From Flavobacterium sp. IMCC34852 (GTDB lineage: Bacteria; Bacteroidota; Bacteroidia; Flavobacteriales; Flavobacteriaceae), in the NCBI RefSeq assembly GCF_030643905.1, contig NZ_CP121446.1:2294001-2358000 (forward strand): a stretch of 64,000 bases of DNA, given 5' to 3'. Under the pieces are notes generated by a model. That model did no database searches, was not told where the DNA came from, and worked only from the letters and a program-made list of their open reading frames with translations. How positions within the stretch are numbered: position 1 is the stretch's first letter; each line of letters opens with the position of its first letter. This document shows, one piece after another, positions 8,247-16,560 of this stretch. A program made the translations under genes and the position numbers.

Positions 8247-9968
8247 ATGAAGACATTCCAACAACTGAAAAAAAACCTCAAACAGGATTTCTCCTCGCTA
8301 AAAACCATCAAGTTGGCGGTTTTAGGCGATACGGCTACGCAATTTCTAACGCAAGCTATAAGAGGTTTGGGCTATGACAAAGGCTTTGATATCCAAATTT
8401 GGGAAGCCGATTTTGATCAGATTGCCCTTCAAATCAACGACAGTGAATCGGAATTGTATGAATTTGAACCCGAATTGGTTTTGATCTTTCAATCTTCTCA
8501 TAAATTATTATCCAAATACAATAAATTAAAACCGGAAGCCCATTCCTCATTGGCTTTGCAAGAGTTAGAGTCGGTTGATTTTATGATTTCCACCCTAACC
8601 TCACAGTTGGATTGCAAAATCATTTATTACAATTATACCGAAATTGACGATGCTGTTTTTGGGAATTATGCGTTGAAAACCGAATCTTCTTTCCTGTTCC
8701 AATTGCGGAAATTAAACTTTGAGTTGATGTCGTTTGCCACACAAAACCCGAATTTCTATTTGTGTGACTTGTCTTCGATACAGAACCAAATCGGGAAAAG
8801 CAACTTCTTTCAGAGTTCGATTTATGTCAATACCGAAATGGTGTTGAGCTTAGATGCCTTACCAATCGTAGCTTCTCGTACTTTAGATATTATTGAATCA
8901 CTCCACGGCAAGTTCAAAAAATGTGTGATTTTAGATTTAGACAATACCACTTGGGGCGGAATAATCGGCGATGACGGCATTGAAAATATACAAATCGGAA
9001 GTTTGGGTATTGGCAAAGCGTTTTCGGAATTTCAATATTGGATAAAAAAATTGAAAAACCGCGGTATCATTGTCGCTGTTTGCAGTAAGAACACCGAATC
9101 GGTAGCCAAAGAACCTTTCGAAAAACATCCCGATATGGTTTTAAGATTGGAAGATATTTCGGTTTTTGTAGCCAATTGGGAAAACAAAGCGGATAACATT
9201 CGACACATCCAAAGCATTTTGAATATTGGATTCGATAGTATGGTTTTCTTAGACGACAATCCGTTTGAACGCAATCTCGTTCGCGAGAATCTACCTGAAG
9301 TCACCGTGCCGGAATTGCCCGAAGATCCGGCGGAATACTTAGAATATTTATACACTTTGAATCTCTTTGAAACGGTTTCCTTTTCTGAAGAAGATTCGGA
9401 GCGTACCAAAATGTACCAAATTGAAGCCCAAAGAGCGAAGGTCCAACAAAAATTCACCAACGAAGAAGACTTTCTGCAAAGTTTAAATATGGTTTCATTA
9501 GTGGAACCTTTCAATAAGTTCAACCAACCCAGAGTAGCCCAATTATCACAGCGTTCCAACCAATTCAACTTGAGAACTGTTCGCTACACGGATGCGGATA
9601 TTGAGAAAATTGGCGATTCGGAAAACCATTTTACGTTTACCTTTACGTTGGAAGATAAATTTGGTGATAACGGTTTGATTTGCGTCATTATTCTAAAAAA
9701 GGAAAACGAGCAAACCGCTTTTATCGATACTTGGTTTATGAGCTGCCGTGTGCTGAAGCGTAGCATGGAAAATTTTGTTTTGAATACGATTGTCGATTTT
9801 TGTAACCAAAAAGGTTTCAAAACACTCAAAGGCGAATACCTTCCTACGGCTAAAAACGAAATGGTAGCGAATCATTATGCCAATTTAGGCTTTGAAGAAA
9901 CTGATGAATTTTGGACCTTAAAAGTGACCGATTATATTCCTAAAAAAACTTATATTTCGAAAAAATAA
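8247..9968 (+). CDS. FkbH-like HAD-family protein (glyceryl- or acyl-ACP forming type)
   Basis: 573 aa. The N-terminal 200 residues look like the SGNH-like lead domain of FkbH proteins. A HAD domain starts with ILDLDNTTWGG (nucleophile D230, D232). The C-terminus is a GNAT-like domain with SCRVLKRSME, whose Cys (about 500) matches the acyl-carrying Cys of the family. Characterised FkbH proteins take glyceryl phosphate from 1,3-bisphosphoglycerate and load a D-glyceryl group onto an ACP. An ACP gene follows four bases later, which fits. The final substrate here is unknown. Five bases separate it from the ABC exporter upstream. Confidence 0.85.
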   Translation: MKTFQQLKKNLKQDFSSLKTIKLAVLGDTATQFLTQAIRGLGYDKGFDIQIWEADFDQIALQINDSESELYEFEPELVLIFQSSHKLLSKYNKLKPEAHSSLALQELESVDFMISTLTSQLDCKIIYYNYTEIDDAVFGNYALKTESSFLFQLRKLNFELMSFATQNPNFYLCDLSSIQNQIGKSNFFQSSIYVNTEMVLSLDALPIVASRTLDIIESLHGKFKKCVILDLDNTTWGGIIGDDGIENIQIGSLGIGKAFSEFQYWIKKLKNRGIIVAVCSKNTESVAKEPFEKHPDMVLRLEDISVFVANWENKADNIRHIQSILNIGFDSMVFLDDNPFERNLVRENLPEVTVPELPEDPAEYLEYLYTLNLFETVSFSEEDSERTKMYQIEAQRAKVQQKFTNEEDFLQSLNMVSLVEPFNKFNQPRVAQLSQRSNQFNLRTVRYTDADIEKIGDSENHFTFTFTLEDKFGDNGLICVIILKKENEQTAFIDTWFMSCRVLKRSMENFVLNTIVDFCNQKGFKTLKGEYLPTAKNEMVANHYANLGFEETDEFWTLKVTDYIPKKTYISKK

Positions 9969-9972
9969 AAAC

Positions 9973-10215
9973 ATGGACAGACCGACCATTTTAAAAGAAG
10001 TAACCGATGTATTTATCGATGTGTTAGACAACGAAGACATTGTTTTAACCGACGAAACTCAAGCGACTGATGTTGACGATTGGGATTCTTTGAACCATAT
10101 TCAATTGGTTGTTGGGATTGAAAAACATTTCAAAATCAGGTTTACTTCCAAAGAAATTCAAAGCTGGAAAAATGTAGGCGAAATGATTACTTGTATCCAA
10201 GAAAAAGGAATTTAA
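9973..10215 (+). CDS. Acyl carrier protein
   Basis: 80 aa. The phosphopantetheine site is S39 in DDWDSLNHIQLVV, and the rest fits the four-helix acidic ACP pattern, though the sequence is not that of fatty-acid AcpP. It sits directly behind the FkbH-like gene and overlaps the next gene by one base (TAATG), which argues for a dedicated carrier that is loaded by the FkbH-like enzyme and serves the hydratase and reductase downstream. Cytoplasmic. Its cargo cannot be read from sequence. Confidence 0.93.
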   Translation: MDRPTILKEVTDVFIDVLDNEDIVLTDETQATDVDDWDSLNHIQLVVGIEKHFKIRFTSKEIQSWKNVGEMITCIQEKGI

Positions 10216-10607
10216 TGTTTACAATTGAGGACACCTTTACCGAAAGTTTTACCGTTACCGATGAAATTTATCATGGGTTCATCACTTTATTTAAAGACCA
10301 AAATCCGTTGCATACCGACGCGACATTTGCCACCGAAAAAGGTTTCAAGGCCGAAGTGATGCACGGGAATATCCTAAACGGTTTCCTCTCCTATTTTATT
10401 GGCGAAGGTTTGCCAACCAAAAATGTAATCATCCATTCGCAGGAAATTCAATATAAAAATCCGGTTTATCTCAATGATAAGTTAGAGTTTAAAGCGATTG
10501 TCATTGGTTGCTACGAATCGGTAAATGCTGTGGAATTCAAATTTGAGTTCAAAAATTCGGAAGCCAAAGTCGTGGCCAAAGGTAAAATTCAAATCGGTTT
10601 GCTATGA
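10215..10607 (+). CDS. MaoC-like hot-dog hydratase
   Basis: 130 aa from the ATG at 10215; an upstream extension would overlap the ACP. The hydratase motif D28-x-N-P-x-H33-x-D is intact (DQNPLHTDATF), followed by the helix MHGNILNGFLSYFIGEGLP typical of (R)-specific enoyl-CoA/ACP hydratases and single-domain MaoC proteins. It would interconvert an enoyl thioester and a 3-hydroxyacyl thioester. The one-base overlap with the ACP and four-base overlap (ATGA) with the SDR suggest all three act on the same ACP-bound intermediate. Confidence 0.85.
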   Translation: MFTIEDTFTESFTVTDEIYHGFITLFKDQNPLHTDATFATEKGFKAEVMHGNILNGFLSYFIGEGLPTKNVIIHSQEIQYKNPVYLNDKLEFKAIVIGCYESVNAVEFKFEFKNSEAKVVAKGKIQIGLL

Positions 10608-11326
10608 AAATATTACTCACAGGCGGCGCCTCGGGTTTGGGCGAATCCATTACCCGAACTTTAGCGAAAGACGGTAACAATACGGTTTACTTCACCTTCA
10701 GCCAATCTTCGGCGAAAGCCCAACAATTGGAAGCAGAATTCAAGAATACTATAGCCATCGCTTGTGATTTTGCGGATGAAAAAGCAGTGGAAACTTTGGC
10801 CCAAAAAATAGCCGAACTCGATTTGGATGTCCTCATTCACAACGCTTATTCAGGTTCTTATCTCAAAACCCATTTTCATAAAATAGAAACCGCAGATTTT
10901 TTGACTGATTTTAAAGTCAATGTCATGCCGGTGGTAACTTTAACCCAAGCTGTCCTTAACAGTTTCCGAAAGCAAAAAAGCGGTAAAATCATTACGGTTT
11001 TGACTTCCGCTTTGGTGGATGTTCCGCCCGTTGGTTCAGCCGTTTATACTTCGACTAAAGCTTATTTGGCTAAACTGACGGAAGTTTGGGCCAATGAAAA
11101 TGCGAAGTTCAACATTACTTCCAACTCAGTTTCGCCGGCTTTTATGGAGACCGCAATGACTTCAGCAACCGATGAACGCATCAAAGAACAAATGATTGAA
11201 AGCAACCCGGCAAAGCGATTGTTGACCACGGAAGAAGTTGCGGAAGCGATTGCGTTTTTGGTTAACGATTCGACCCAAATCAACGGAAAAGATTTTGTGA
11301 TTAACGCCGGCGATAAGCTCCAATAA
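10604..11326 (+). CDS. Short-chain dehydrogenase/reductase (FabG-like)
   Basis: 240 aa classical SDR. The nucleotide site is TGGASGLG (residues 6-13), the structural Asn lies in HNAYSG (NAG-type motif), and the catalytic pair is Y148 and K152 (YTSTK). The C-terminal NGKDFVINAG resembles FabG endings. A 3-oxoacyl-ACP reductase role is likely given the adjacent ACP and MaoC hydratase, but substrate and cofactor are inferred. The start codon overlaps the stop of the hydratase gene. Confidence 0.9.
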   Translation: MKILLTGGASGLGESITRTLAKDGNNTVYFTFSQSSAKAQQLEAEFKNTIAIACDFADEKAVETLAQKIAELDLDVLIHNAYSGSYLKTHFHKIETADFLTDFKVNVMPVVTLTQAVLNSFRKQKSGKIITVLTSALVDVPPVGSAVYTSTKAYLAKLTEVWANENAKFNITSNSVSPAFMETAMTSATDERIKEQMIESNPAKRLLTTEEVAEAIAFLVNDSTQINGKDFVINAGDKLQ

Positions 11327-11334
11327 GAACGCTT

Positions 11335-12786
11335 ATGGTTTTTAACTCTATTCCATTCGTTATATTTTTTACAGTCTTCTTTTTGCTGTATTGGCTCGTG
11401 GTGAATAGAAATCTGAAAGCCCAAAACCTACTTTTATTACTCGGAAGTTACTTTTTCTACGCTTGGACAGATTGGCGTTTGTTGTCCTTTTTGATAGTCG
11501 TTTCGGGGTTGAACTACTCATTGGGACTCAAAATAGAAAGTGCAACGAATGAAAAATCCAAACGTATTTTCCTTTACCTCGGTTTACTACAAGGTCTTGG
11601 CGGTTTGTTGTTCTTTAAATACTTTAACTTTTTTGTCAGTTCGTTTAATGATGCTTTTCATTCGATTGGGATTTCGCTTGGTTTAAATACTTTGAACCTA
11701 ATTGTGCCTTTAGGAATCAGCTTTTTCACGTTCAGAACGATTAGTTATTTGTTAGACATCGACAAAGGAAAAGCCGAAGCTTCTAAGGATTGGCTGGTGT
11801 TTTTTAATTACGTCGCGTTCTTTCCTTCGATACTTTCCGGACCAATTGACAAAGCCAAAACCTTTATTCCGCAGTTAGAAAGTAAAAGAGAATTTAACTA
11901 TCTCAATGCGGTCGATGGCTTGCGACAAATACTTTGGGGTTTATTTAAAAAAGTGGTGATTGCGAATAATTGTGCTGTGATTACCAATGATGTTTTTGCG
12001 AACTATCAAAGTTTGCCTGCGAGTTCGCTCGTGATTGGGATGTTTTTGTACACCATTCAAATCTATGCTGATTTTTCGGGTTATTCCGATATGGCGATTG
12101 GTGTCGCGCGCTTGCTTGGGTTTAAAATCACTAAGAATTTCGACTTTCCGTTCTTTGCCCAAAACATAGCCGATTTTTGGAGAAGATGGCATATTTCGCT
12201 AACGAGTTGGCTCACCGAATATGTGTTTACACCGTTGAGTATTTACTTCAGAGATTATGCTAATAACGGTTTGATACTCGCGATTGTGATCAATTTCACG
12301 CTTATCGGAATTTGGCACGGAGCGAATTGGACTTACATCCTATTCGGGTTTCTTCACGGTATCTATTACATTCCGCTGATTTTGAAAGGAACGATGAACA
12401 AGAAGAAAAGATTAACCCAGACCGGTTTGAAAGAACTATTCAATATGGTAAAAACCTTTACTTTGGTAATGCTGACATTTGTGATTTTTAAAGCAACCAG
12501 TATTACCGAAGCGTTTGATTTTTATAGACATTTAGGTTCCAAATCACTTTTACAACTGCCGATTTTAAATGGCGTTTCTTTGCTTTACTTTGGCGCAATC
12601 TTAAGTTATATCCTTTTTATGTTGGTAATGGAATGGAAAGCCAAAACGAAGGAACATGCGCTGGAATACTTTGGCACAAACCAACCCAAAATAATGCGTT
12701 GGTTATTCTATGTTTTGTTGTTGTTGGTCATCTATTATTTTTCGAGTGCGGTTTCGAATCAGGATTTTATTTATCTGCAATTTTAA
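11335..12786 (+). CDS. MBOAT family O-acyltransferase
   Basis: 483 aa polytopic inner-membrane protein, about 11-12 hydrophobic segments. The conserved MBOAT histidine is H328 in GIWHGANWTYILFG; a second conserved His (H341) lies in GFLHGIYY. The N-terminal NSIPFVIFFTVFFLLYWL and YFFYAWTDWR blocks match the AlgI/PatA/DltB branch, which moves acyl groups across the membrane to surface polymers such as alginate, peptidoglycan or teichoic acid. The next gene encodes an SGNH-like partner one base later, as in algI-algJ/X and dltB-dltD pairs. An ACP-bound acyl donor is the natural inference. Confidence 0.93.
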   Translation: MVFNSIPFVIFFTVFFLLYWLVVNRNLKAQNLLLLLGSYFFYAWTDWRLLSFLIVVSGLNYSLGLKIESATNEKSKRIFLYLGLLQGLGGLLFFKYFNFFVSSFNDAFHSIGISLGLNTLNLIVPLGISFFTFRTISYLLDIDKGKAEASKDWLVFFNYVAFFPSILSGPIDKAKTFIPQLESKREFNYLNAVDGLRQILWGLFKKVVIANNCAVITNDVFANYQSLPASSLVIGMFLYTIQIYADFSGYSDMAIGVARLLGFKITKNFDFPFFAQNIADFWRRWHISLTSWLTEYVFTPLSIYFRDYANNGLILAIVINFTLIGIWHGANWTYILFGFLHGIYYIPLILKGTMNKKKRLTQTGLKELFNMVKTFTLVMLTFVIFKATSITEAFDFYRHLGSKSLLQLPILNGVSLLYFGAILSYILFMLVMEWKAKTKEHALEYFGTNQPKIMRWLFYVLLLLVIYYFSSAVSNQDFIYLQF

Positions 12787-13728
12787 ATGAAACAGTTTTT
12801 TAAAAATAGTGCCTTATTTGCGTTGCTTTTGATAGGAATCTTATTCCTTATTCAAATCGCTGTTTATTTTAGAATCAAAGGCAAAACGGTTACGGGTTAT
12901 GATACATTGGAACAAACGTCAAACGTCAATGCCGATTTGGTTTTTATGGGAAGTTCGAGATGTTGGGCGCATTTTGACCCGCAATTTTTCGAAGACAATT
13001 ATCATTTAAAATCGGTTAACATCGGGATGAATGGGCATTCCGACTTGATGGCATCGACTTTGAGATTGCAAAATTATTTGGCCAAAAACAAAGCGCCTAA
13101 GTTTGTGTTGCTCAACATTGATCCGTTTATCAGTGCGGGAAGTTTGGAACACAACACCAAAATGGTCAACAAAAACGACTATGCCCGATTTGCCTTTTTC
13201 CCCAAAGAAGAAGACCAACCCTTTATGGATTATTTTCAGTTTGATGCGGCTGAGCGTTATATACCGTTGTACGCTTTGTTCAAATACCAAATGTTCATCG
13301 ATTGTGTGACTTTGAATAAATCCAATTCTTTCCCGAAAGGTTTTGAGCTCAATGATGAGCAATGGGATACTATAAAATACCCGATTTCGGATATCAATAA
13401 AAAGTATTTTTTCAAGCCGAAAGACATGCCGAGTATTACCCAAGCGTTGAAAGAACTGAATGATTTATGTCGAAAAAACAACATTCGTTTAATTGCCATT
13501 GAAACACCGGTTTACCAAGTCACTTATGATACCATTGCTTTTGAAAGACCGAAAACCATTTGTCAAAAACTAAACATTCCGTTTATTGATGCTAATTATG
13601 AATCCATCCGAAATAAAACCGACTATTTTTACAATGCCATTCACCTCAATAAAAAAGGGGTTGAAGAAATGAACAAACGTCTCAAGAATGAAAAAGAATT
13701 GAATACAATTCTCAAAATAAATCCATAA
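12787..13728 (+). CDS. Membrane-anchored SGNH/DltD-like acyl-transfer partner
   Basis: 313 aa. One N-terminal membrane anchor (about 8-28), then a domain outside the membrane. The probable nucleophile region is LVFMGSSRCW (S57), and the C-terminal catalytic block reads NAIHLNKKG with H286, where Asn283 replaces the usual Asp of DxxH. NIGMNGHSD resembles block II. It resembles proteins that accept an acyl group from an MBOAT protein and place it on an extracytoplasmic sugar or lipid. It starts immediately after the MBOAT stop. The Asn at the triad position raises doubt about classical hydrolase chemistry. Confidence 0.75.
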   Translation: MKQFFKNSALFALLLIGILFLIQIAVYFRIKGKTVTGYDTLEQTSNVNADLVFMGSSRCWAHFDPQFFEDNYHLKSVNIGMNGHSDLMASTLRLQNYLAKNKAPKFVLLNIDPFISAGSLEHNTKMVNKNDYARFAFFPKEEDQPFMDYFQFDAAERYIPLYALFKYQMFIDCVTLNKSNSFPKGFELNDEQWDTIKYPISDINKKYFFKPKDMPSITQALKELNDLCRKNNIRLIAIETPVYQVTYDTIAFERPKTICQKLNIPFIDANYESIRNKTDYFYNAIHLNKKGVEEMNKRLKNEKELNTILKINP

Positions 13729-13733
13729 ATTCG
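13726..13733 (+). promoter_or_regulatory. Probable -7 box of lpdA
   Basis: TAAATTCG followed by CAGTC differs by one base from TAnnTTTG and overlaps the end of the SGNH gene, 33 bases before the lpdA start. Confidence 0.4.
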
Positions 13734-13766
13734 CAGTCACAAATAATCAAAGAAAATTTTTAAATA

Positions 13767-15155
13767 ATGAAATACGATATTATTGTTTTAGGAAGTGGTC
13801 CGGGCGGTTATGTTACGGCAATCCGCGCGTCACAATTAGGCTTTAAAGTAGCCGTTATCGAAAAAGAAAACCTTGGTGGGATTTGTTTGAATTGGGGTTG
13901 TATTCCAACAAAAGCGCTTTTAAAATCGGCTCAGGTTTTTGATTACCTAAAACATGCCTCAGATTACGGTTTGACCGTAAAAGAATTTGACAAAGATTTC
14001 AATGCCGTTATCGCCCGTTCTCGCGGTGTAGCTGACGGTATGAGTAAAGGTGTTCAATTCTTGATGAAGAAAAATAAAATCGATGTGATTGATGGTTTCG
14101 GAAAAGTAAAACCCGGAAAAAAAGTTGACGTAACTGCCGCTGACGGAAAAGTAACGGAATATACTGCTGACCATATTATCATTGCTACCGGTGCGCGTTC
14201 GAGAGAATTGCCGAACCTTCCGCAAGATGGTGTAAAAGTAATTGGTTACAGACAAGCGATGACTTTACCAACACAACCTAAGAAAATGATTGTCGTGGGT
14301 TCCGGTGCTATTGGTGTTGAGTTTGCTCACTTTTACAATTCAATGGGAACAGAAGTTACTATCGTTGAATTTATGCCTAATGTAGTTCCGGTAGAAGACG
14401 AAGACATCTCAAAACAATTTGAGCGTTCGTTGAAAAAATCGGGTATCACAGTAATGACTAATTCTTCAGTAGAAAGAATCGACACTACCGGGAAAGGAGT
14501 TAAAGCTTTTGTAAAAACTGCCAAAGGCGAAGAAGTTTTAGAAGCGGATATTTTGCTTTCGGCTGTGGGTATCAAAACCAACATCGAAAACATTGGTCTT
14601 GAAGAAACCGGAATTAAAACGGATAAAGATAAAATTTTGGTAAACGATTTTTACCAGACTAATGTTCCTGGTTACTACGCTATTGGTGATGTAACACCGG
14701 GACAAGCTTTGGCACACGTAGCTTCTGCGGAAGGTATTCTGTGTGTTGAAAAAATCAAAGGCTTACATGTTGAACCTTTAGATTATGGCAACATTCCGGG
14801 TTGTACTTATGCTACGCCTGAGATTGCCTCGGTAGGTTTGACTGAAAAAGCGGCTAAAGAAAAAGGATACGAATTAAAAATCGGAAAGTTCCCATTCACA
14901 GCTTCAGGAAAAGCCAAAGCCGCCGGAACTCCCGATGGATTTGTGAAAGTCATTTTTGATGCCAAATACGGCGAATGGTTAGGTTGCCACATGATTGGTG
15001 CCGGTGTAACCGATATGATTGCAGAAGCAGTTGTAGCTCGTAAACTAGAAACCACAGGTCACGAAATTTTGAAAGCGGTTCATCCTCACCCAACAATGAG
15101 TGAAGCGGTGATGGAAGCCGTAGCCGATGCTTACGGAGAAGTGATTCACTTATAA
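13767..15155 (+). CDS. lpdA: Dihydrolipoyl dehydrogenase
   Basis: E3 subunit of pyruvate/2-oxoglutarate dehydrogenase complexes and the glycine cleavage system: reoxidises dihydrolipoamide with NAD via FAD. 462 aa, standard. FAD-binding GSGPGGY at 10-16, redox disulfide C40/C45 in GGICLNWGCIPTK, NAD site GSGAIGVEF, and the catalytic His-Glu pair H441/E446 in HPHPTMSE. It stands alone with its own weak promoter box and a strong terminator; no E1 or E2 gene is adjacent, which is common in Bacteroidota. Confidence 0.97.
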   Translation: MKYDIIVLGSGPGGYVTAIRASQLGFKVAVIEKENLGGICLNWGCIPTKALLKSAQVFDYLKHASDYGLTVKEFDKDFNAVIARSRGVADGMSKGVQFLMKKNKIDVIDGFGKVKPGKKVDVTAADGKVTEYTADHIIIATGARSRELPNLPQDGVKVIGYRQAMTLPTQPKKMIVVGSGAIGVEFAHFYNSMGTEVTIVEFMPNVVPVEDEDISKQFERSLKKSGITVMTNSSVERIDTTGKGVKAFVKTAKGEEVLEADILLSAVGIKTNIENIGLEETGIKTDKDKILVNDFYQTNVPGYYAIGDVTPGQALAHVASAEGILCVEKIKGLHVEPLDYGNIPGCTYATPEIASVGLTEKAAKEKGYELKIGKFPFTASGKAKAAGTPDGFVKVIFDAKYGEWLGCHMIGAGVTDMIAEAVVARKLETTGHEILKAVHPHPTMSEAVMEAVADAYGEVIHL

Positions 15156-15174
15156 TATTCAAAATATAAAGCAT

Positions 15175-15206
15175 AAAAAAGCCCCGAAATTTTCGGGGCT
15201 TTTTTA
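15175..15206. terminator. Bidirectional terminator between lpdA and the TPR gene
   Basis: A-run, stem GCCCCGA / TCGGGGC, T-run. It serves both convergent genes. Confidence 0.9.
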
Positions 15207-15226
15207 TAGCTGTATGACAGTTTAAT

Positions 15227-16543
15227 TTATTTTAGAGTAGCTTTCAAAGCTTTGGCTTTATCACTCATTTCCAACGCACCGTAAACACTGATTAATGTAC
15301 GTTTCGCCGGTTCGTTGTCCGGTTCTAATTCTACTGCTTTTTCAAGATAAGGCAAAACAGATCTGAAATTCTTCTCTCTTTCAGCTTTGAGCACTTCATA
15401 TCGCTTGTTGTCTTTTTCAGAAGTACCTAACTTATTGATTTCAGTTACAAACTTATCGTCTGCTCTTAATTTTAATTCTGCCAAATTTAAATTAGCATTG
15501 AAATAATTAGGATTGATTTCAAGTGCCTTTTTATAGTATCTTTCAGCGTCATCCAACTTGTTGGCATTTCCGGCAACCACACCTAAATTATAAATCAAAT
15601 CTACATTGTTTGGATTTTTTTCCAAGGCTTCGTTAACCAATTTGGTGTAAGTAGCGATATCATTCATTTTCAAGTACAAATCGGCTTCCGTCAAGATTAA
15701 TGAGGTGTCTTCCGGATTTGCTTGACGCGCTTCGCTTACTGCGGTTTTAGCTTCTTCAACTCTTCCTTTTTCAACTAAAATAAGGGCAATGTTTTTGAAA
15801 ATCTCTCCTCTTCTTGAAGGCGTTTTTTCTTCTCTTGGTTTGACATGAGTACCCGAAGAAACTGCAGCATCTCTTAGAACTTTATTGGCTCCGAAAGATT
15901 CTTCTTTATTATCAGCTTTAGTTGAAGCAAAATACACCTTCGTTTCACCGGTATAATTTAGTTTTTTCAGTTCATTATAATACTCTAAAGCCAAGTCATA
16001 ATTAACGGCATTGATGGCATAACTTGCTGCAAAAAACAAATTGTCTTGGTCTTTTTTATCTAAAAGATAAGAAGAATACAAAACGTTTGAAGCATCTTGG
16101 AATTTTTGTTGGGCAGCCAGATTAATCGCAAGGTTGATAATCTCATTTTTATACAACTGAATTTTGGCTAAAATGTCATCTGTATAAACCTTTTTTCCTG
16201 ATTTTTTCTCAAATTCTAAAGTAGCATTTAATCCTTTCTCAATTTCATCTACTGTTTTGGCCGTAACAATTTGAGATTTTTGACCATCAGTGGCTAACGG
16301 CCCTAAAGCTGAAATTTCTACTAAAGGCAACATGGCTTTGTAAAAACCGGCGTATACTTTATCGCCTTCTTCACTGGCCACACCTTCTAATTTGGCCAAA
16401 TTAGTTTTATACTCTGCAACATCGGCAGGTTTTGGTGCTTCTTTGGTATAAATCTTCTTCAAAACTTTGAGCTCATCTTTTTGAGCAAAAGTAGCAGCAG
16501 AAACCAATAAGGTTGAAGCCAATACAATGTGTTTAATTTTCAT
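15227..16543 (-). CDS. Secreted/periplasmic tetratricopeptide repeat protein
   Basis: 438 aa. The signal peptide ends at ATFAQ (about residue 20), and no lipobox is present. TPR-like helical pairs are clearest from about 250 to 400 (for example NPNNVDLIYNLGVVAGNA, then KKALEINPNYFNANLNLAE), with further repeats before. Such proteins are scaffolds; the partner is unknown. It lies 17 bases downstream of gyrA on the same strand, so it is probably expressed with it, although a functional link with DNA supercoiling is unlikely for a periplasmic protein. Confidence 0.85.
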   Translation of the reverse strand: MKIKHIVLASTLLVSAATFAQKDELKVLKKIYTKEAPKPADVAEYKTNLAKLEGVASEEGDKVYAGFYKAMLPLVEISALGPLATDGQKSQIVTAKTVDEIEKGLNATLEFEKKSGKKVYTDDILAKIQLYKNEIINLAINLAAQQKFQDASNVLYSSYLLDKKDQDNLFFAASYAINAVNYDLALEYYNELKKLNYTGETKVYFASTKADNKEESFGANKVLRDAAVSSGTHVKPREEKTPSRRGEIFKNIALILVEKGRVEEAKTAVSEARQANPEDTSLILTEADLYLKMNDIATYTKLVNEALEKNPNNVDLIYNLGVVAGNANKLDDAERYYKKALEINPNYFNANLNLAELKLRADDKFVTEINKLGTSEKDNKRYEVLKAEREKNFRSVLPYLEKAVELEPDNEPAKRTLISVYGALEMSDKAKALKATLK

Positions 16544-16560
16544 GTGGTATTATATTAAAA

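Noticed and set aside
9032..9568. 178-codon ORF opposite the FkbH-like gene
   Set aside because: It lies entirely inside a conserved gene on the other strand, with Ser/Leu-rich sequence typical of a shadow frame.
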